From Candidatus Manganitrophaceae bacterium (GTDB lineage Bacteria > Nitrospirota > Nitrospiria > SBBL01 > Manganitrophaceae), in NCBI GenBank assembly GCA_004297235.1, contig SCUR01000147.1, positions 1-8,579 on the forward strand: 8,579 nt of DNA, read 5' to 3'. The notes beneath the pieces were generated by a model that saw only the letters and a program-made list of their open reading frames with translations, had not been told where the DNA came from and searched no databases. Position 1 is the first letter of the stretch; every line of letters begins with the position of its first letter. The translations under genes were made by a program, and so were the position numbers. Below are positions 5,439 to 8,579 of this stretch, piece by piece.

Positions 5439-6389
5439 TCAGATCTCCTTCCCCTTCTTTCGGGTCAGCAGATCGTAGATCTCCTGCGACGACCAGATCG
5501 GCTCCCCCCGCACCAGCGCGGACGATTTCTGAAGCAGAACGAGATCACCGTGAAGCGTGGCGACATATTCCTCTTTGCGCGCCAGGCTGTCGAGGTTGTA
5601 GCGGACCGCCTCTTTTTCGGTGAAGTTGGTATGCTCCCAGAGAAAGAAGACGTCGTTGAGGCAGAGGGACTTGTCGGCGTCGAACCACTTCTTCGGAACC
5701 ACGCACTTCCAAAGATATCCGGAGTAGATATCGGTCCGGTCGGCCAGCAGGGTGACCTTATGCTCCGGGTTCTCCTCGTTCAGCCAGATGCAGTAGTCGA
5801 GGAGCCCGCCGAACAAACCGAGCGGCCCCGGCTCTTTCGCGAACTGGTGCCGGTGGCCCAACAGCCCCCGGATATTCACTTGGAGGCCTCCCCACCCTTC
5901 TTTAAATTTCTCCCGGAGCTTTGTCGCCTTCTGGCGGGGAAGAATCACCGGGAGGGAGTTCGCCTCATCCCCTTCCCCCAGCTGCGCGATAAAATGGGTG
6001 TGCCCCCAGTCTCCCATGGAATCGAGATTCCAGGAGAAGTCCCACGACGGCCCCCAGAGATCGAACCCCATAAAAAGCCATTTCTGAAGGGGACTCTTCC
6101 AATCGAGGTCGGTGGGGATCGCCTGCGACCGCCGCTCCCACCAGCCGGAGGAGAGAAGGGCGCAGGGATAGAGGGTGCCGTGGACGGTGACCAAGACCGG
6201 CTCTTTCAAGGCGTCGATCCGAAGGAGCTTCCTGCGCAGGTTGCTGATCTCTTCAATGCCGCGAAACGACAGATCCCATGGACCGGCGGGGTCGTTCAAA
6301 TAATCGCGGTAGGGATCGACGCCCCGCAGGATCAGGTAATTGCGCGAGCCGATATGGACATCGACGTCGCGGGCCGACACCCCCTCCAA
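5439..6389 (-). CDS. Tryptophan-rich protein of unknown function
   Basis: The protein has about 316 residues and I do not recognise a family. It is soluble-looking, with no signal peptide or membrane helix. It contains 15 tryptophans, eight of them between residues 83 and 128 (for example KWLFMGFDLWGPSWDFSW), and a His-rich patch at VNIRGLLGHRHQF (171-183). Short hydrophobic strand-like segments (VLVTVHGTLY, VNIRGLLG, KVTLLADRTD, ATLHGDLVLL) suggest a mainly beta fold. No catalytic motif can be named. The start is uncertain: TTG at 6389 gives the longest clear reading, while GTG at 6380 has GGAGG close in front. The frame stays open upstream into the next gene without an ATG. It sits 50 bases after the 153-residue gene and 20 before the ABM gene on the same strand, so an operon is likely. 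Confidence 0.7.
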   Translation of the reverse strand: MEGVSARDVDVHIGSRNYLILRGVDPYRDYLNDPAGPWDLSFRGIEEISNLRRKLLRIDALKEPVLVTVHGTLYPCALLSSGWWERRSQAIPTDLDWKSPLQKWLFMGFDLWGPSWDFSWNLDSMGDWGHTHFIAQLGEGDEANSLPVILPRQKATKLREKFKEGWGGLQVNIRGLLGHRHQFAKEPGPLGLFGGLLDYCIWLNEENPEHKVTLLADRTDIYSGYLWKCVVPKKWFDADKSLCLNDVFFLWEHTNFTEKEAVRYNLDSLARKEEYVATLHGDLVLLQKSSALVRGEPIWSSQEIYDLLTRKKGKEI

Positions 6390-6439
6390 ATCGACCGACG
6401 ACCGGGAATCGACCGCGGCAGCAGGCTCCGGCCACCGGC

Positions 6440-6901
6440 CTACTGCCGCTTGGAAGGGTTTTCGGAAGCGCCTCCGGCGCGGACCCCCTTGATCTCGATG
6501 TCTCCGGCGATCTCCGCCTTTCGGACCTTCACCCCGACGCCGGCGGCGAGGATATCGCTGATCCGAAGCGAAGCCCCCTTGATCTCCTCCAGATCGACCC
6601 CGATCTGCCCGGCCGTCTCCGGCGCATGCTGCCGAACGGCGTCGAGCAGCGCCTTCGCTTGGGCCAACATCTCCGGATCACTCCCCGCGTCGGCTTTCTC
6701 CAGCTCTTCCTGCACCACGCTGCGCCGCGCCTTCGAAGCGGGGTCTTTCTCCAGCAGCGCGACGCTCGTCTCGCCGTATTTACGCTGGATCAGCGCCTTG
6801 ATTCCGGCGTAGGCGTCTTGAATGATTTTCGCCGCCGTCGGCTTCAAACCGGCCGCCGCGCCGGTCGCCAGGGCGGTCACGATCATCGAAATCGGATCCA
6901 T
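6440..6901 (-). CDS. Two-part protein: helical MDPISMIV-type N-terminal domain and beta-repeat C-terminus, function unknown
   Basis: The protein has 153 residues. Residues 1-22 (MDPISMIVTALATGAAAGLK) form an Ala/Gly-rich hydrophobic helix. Residues 22-95 continue with amphipathic helices (AKIIQDAYAGIKALIQRKYG, then MLAQAKALLDAVRQHAP). Residues 100-144 switch to alternating hydrophobic and polar residues with Gly turns (VDLEEIKGASLRISDI, VGVKVRKAEIAGDIEIKGVR), suggesting short stacked beta strands. From memory the N-terminal pattern recalls small bacterial proteins that carry an MDP-leader helical domain ahead of short amyloid-like or beta motifs near NLR-type and other conflict genes; this is a similarity of pattern only. 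The start is the ATG at 6901, with AAAGGAG seven bases upstream. A TTG at 6922 in frame would place that site inside the gene. It lies between the HerA-like ATPase gene and the tryptophan-rich gene. Confidence 0.7.
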   Translation of the reverse strand: MDPISMIVTALATGAAAGLKPTAAKIIQDAYAGIKALIQRKYGETSVALLEKDPASKARRSVVQEELEKADAGSDPEMLAQAKALLDAVRQHAPETAGQIGVDLEEIKGASLRISDILAAGVGVKVRKAEIAGDIEIKGVRAGGASENPSKRQ

Positions 6902-6994
6902 CGCTTTCTCCTTTCGCGCCAAGACGCTTCAAAGACGAAGCACGCTCATGTTGGGGTCCGCCTCGGCGCAAAAACGGACCCGCTCCGCATCCAT
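6902..6994 (-). other. Spacer between HerA-like gene and the 153-residue gene, with two hairpins
   Basis: The 93-base spacer has two inverted repeats: GGGTCCG at 6954-6960 with CGGACCC at 6975-6981 (7 bp, 14-base loop), and GCTTC at 6926-6930 with GAAGC at 6937-6941 (5 bp, six-base loop). Neither is followed by a T-tract on the minus strand, so they are not convincing terminators. They could be processing or attenuation structures. No small reading frame is supported. Confidence 0.35.
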
Positions 6995-8488
6995 CTATTC
7001 TCTCTTCCGTCGTGTTGTTCCTCCCGTCATCGATCCGAACAGTCCCCGCATGATCTGCCGGCCGAGCTGGCTTCCGATCGCCCGGGCGGCGCTCTTCGCC
7101 ATCGATTCCAACATCCCCTCCCGGGAGCGGCCCCGCTTCCCGGTCGAGCCGGTGAGAAGGTCGGTCCATCCTCCCCCCTGATCCCCCTCCTGTTGTGCGG
7201 GTGGGGTCGTCTCCTCGGCGCGCGACTTCAGCTTTTCGTAGGCCGACTCGCGATCAATCGTCTTCTCATAATGGCCGTAGAGGACCGAGCGCTGAACGAT
7301 CTGCCGGTAGGCCTCCGGGGAGATCGGGCCGATCCGGCTTTGCGGCGGGACGATCATCGCCCGCTCGACGATCCCGGGCTGGCCTTTTTCATCGAGCAGC
7401 GAAACGAGCGCCTCCCCTACCCCCAGCTCGGTGATCGCCGCTTCGACGTTGAGCTTTGGGTTGCTTCGAAACGTCGTGGCCGCCGCTTTGACCGCTTTTT
7501 GATCGCGCGGGGTGAAGGCGCGCAGCGCATGTTGAATGCGATTGCCCAGCTGGCCCAAGACCGCATCAGGGAGATCAAGCGGATTCTGGCTGACGAAGTA
7601 GATCCCGACCCCTTTCGAGCGGACCAGCCGGACCACCTGCTCGATCTTCTCCATCAGCGCCGGGGGCGCCTCGTTGAAGAGCAGATGCGCCTCGTCGAAG
7701 AAGAAAACCAGCTTCGGCTTTTCGACGTCGCCCACCTCCGGCAGCCGCTCGAAGAGCTCCGCCAGAAGCCAGAGGAGCAAGGTCGCGTAGATCTTCGAGT
7801 TCTGGATCAGCTTGTCGGCGACGAGGATGTTGACGACCCCCTGCCCCTTCTCGTCGGTCTGCATCAGGTCGTCGAGGTTCAGCGCCGGCTCGCCGAAGAA
7901 CTGCTCGCCCCCCGCCTCGGAGAGCTGAACCAGCCCGCGCTGGATGGCGCCGACGCTGGCGGCGGAGATGTTGCCGTACCGGGTGGAGAAGTTCTTGGCG
8001 TTGTCGCCGACATATTGGAGCATGGCGCGCAAATCCTTCAGATCGAGGAGGAGCAGGCCGTTTTCGTCGGCGATCTTGAAGACCAGGGTCAGCACCCCGC
8101 TCTGGGTTTCATTTAGATTGAGGAGCCGGCCGAGGAGAAGCGGCCCCATCTCGGAGATGGTGGTCCGGAGCGGATGGCCCAGCTGGCCGTAGACATCCCA
8201 GAAGGCCACGGGACAAGGGGCGAACTGAAAGTCGGTCAGCTTCAACTGTCCGACCCGCTCCATGATCCTCGGATGCGCCTCCCCCGGCCGGCTGATCCCG
8301 GAGAGGTCCCCCTTCACATCGGCCATGAAGACCGGCACCCCGATCCGGCTGAACCGCTCCGCCAGCGTTTGCAGCGTGACCGTCTTCCCGGTCCCGGTCG
8401 CCCCGGCGATCAGGCCGTGGCGGTTGGCCATCTTCGGCAGCAGCGTGAGCTCGCGTTTTCCCTTGGCAATCAAAATCGGTTCCGGCAT
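6995..8488 (-). CDS. HerA-like P-loop ATPase, DUF853 / YjgR family
   Basis: The protein has 497 residues, matching the length of E. coli YjgR-type proteins. The N-terminus MPEPILIAKG precedes MANRHGLIAGATGTGKTVTL, with Walker A GATGTGKT at residues 29-36. ADVKGDLSGI follows at about 56-65. Walker B FFFDEAHLLF is at 262-271 with D265 and E266, and a sensor-like VSQNPLDLP is at 299-307. A basic NRIQHALRAFTPRDQKAV segment comes next. Residues 420-455 are a Gly/Thr/Gln-rich linker, and the Ala/Arg-rich helical tail (MLESMAKSAARAIGSQLG) is typical of the family. These are FtsK-HerA superfamily ATPases; the YjgR group has no firmly established substrate, and DNA translocation is inferred from the superfamily. 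The start ATG at 8488 follows GAGG by five bases and matches family N-termini. The frame runs on to a TTG at 8563, but that codon is part of a -35 element. Confidence 0.93.
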   Translation of the reverse strand: MPEPILIAKGKRELTLLPKMANRHGLIAGATGTGKTVTLQTLAERFSRIGVPVFMADVKGDLSGISRPGEAHPRIMERVGQLKLTDFQFAPCPVAFWDVYGQLGHPLRTTISEMGPLLLGRLLNLNETQSGVLTLVFKIADENGLLLLDLKDLRAMLQYVGDNAKNFSTRYGNISAASVGAIQRGLVQLSEAGGEQFFGEPALNLDDLMQTDEKGQGVVNILVADKLIQNSKIYATLLLWLLAELFERLPEVGDVEKPKLVFFFDEAHLLFNEAPPALMEKIEQVVRLVRSKGVGIYFVSQNPLDLPDAVLGQLGNRIQHALRAFTPRDQKAVKAAATTFRSNPKLNVEAAITELGVGEALVSLLDEKGQPGIVERAMIVPPQSRIGPISPEAYRQIVQRSVLYGHYEKTIDRESAYEKLKSRAEETTPPAQQEGDQGGGWTDLLTGSTGKRGRSREGMLESMAKSAARAIGSQLGRQIMRGLFGSMTGGTTRRKRE

Positions 8489-8534
8489 CTTTTCCTCTAT
8501 CCCCCCCTGAATCATAAAAGCATCCAACGCCCCC

Positions 8535-8563
8535 ATCATTATGAATTTGGAAAAAGGAGTCAA
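8535..8563 (-). promoter_or_regulatory. Candidate sigma70 promoter for the HerA-like gene and its operon
   Basis: On the minus strand TTGACT (8563-8558, five of six matches) is followed after 17 bases by AATGAT (8540-8535, four of six matches to TATAAT). Transcription would begin near 8528 and leave a leader of about 40 bases before the ATG at 8488. CATAAT overlaps the same place but with too short a spacer. The region is AT-rich relative to the flanking genes. Confidence 0.55.
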
Positions 8564-8579
8564 GTGGTTTTTCAGATGC

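Noticed and set aside
6278..8116. Long plus-strand frame of 612 codons opposite the HerA-like gene
   Set aside because: The opposite strand carries unambiguous Walker A and B motifs and a full-length family protein; this frame is an Arg/Leu/Asp-rich shadow.
6995..8488. HerA-like ATPase as part of a HerA-NurA or HerA-SIR2 defence system
   Set aside because: The sequence is of the DUF853/YjgR type, and no NurA nuclease, SIR2 or other known HerA partner is encoded in the window.
1..8579. CRISPR array, tRNA, rRNA or insertion sequence
   Set aside because: Reading through the window found no regularly spaced repeats, no cloverleaf-like or rRNA-like stretch, and no transposase motif or terminal inverted repeats.

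Overview
The window is GC-rich, densely coding DNA from a bacterium. Spacers are short and most gene starts carry AAGGAG/GGAGG-type Shine-Dalgarno sites. No rRNA, tRNA, insertion sequence, CRISPR array or phage structural gene is visible. The gene mix (BON and YflT-like stress proteins, gamma-carbonic anhydrase, YjgR-type HerA ATPase) fits a free-living environmental bacterium. It is not diagnostic of a phylum; Nitrospirota or a related GC-rich Gram-negative lineage is only an impression.

There are four transcription blocks. (1) 3-819, plus strand: the end of a BON-domain gene and a glycine-zipper YflT-like protein, closed by a good intrinsic terminator at 855-884. (2) 1847-885, minus strand: a gamma-class carbonic anhydrase homologue followed by a small four-helix membrane protein of the YvlD / phage-holin-like family. 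A pair of identical imperfect palindromes lies between them, and a plausible sigma70 promoter sits upstream at 1900-1929. (3) 2185-5111, plus strand: an uncharacterised 326-residue protein with a DHH-like HFDTDG motif, a dienelactone-hydrolase-family enzyme, and an M20 metallopeptidase whose start overlaps the hydrolase stop by four bases. (4) 8488-5119, minus strand: a HerA-like P-loop ATPase (DUF853/YjgR type), a 153-residue two-part protein of unknown function, a tryptophan-rich 316-residue orphan, and a small antibiotic-biosynthesis-monooxygenase (ABM) fold protein. Blocks 3 and 4 converge with only seven bases between stop codons.

Most genes look like housekeeping or stress-response functions. 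The parts that may be undescribed are the pair at 6440-6901 and 5439-6389 downstream of the HerA-like ATPase, the DHH-like orphan at 2185-3165, and the hairpin at 3213-3232 whose six-base loop is exactly the ribosome binding site of the hydrolase gene. No clear defence system or mobile element can be demonstrated from sequence alone.
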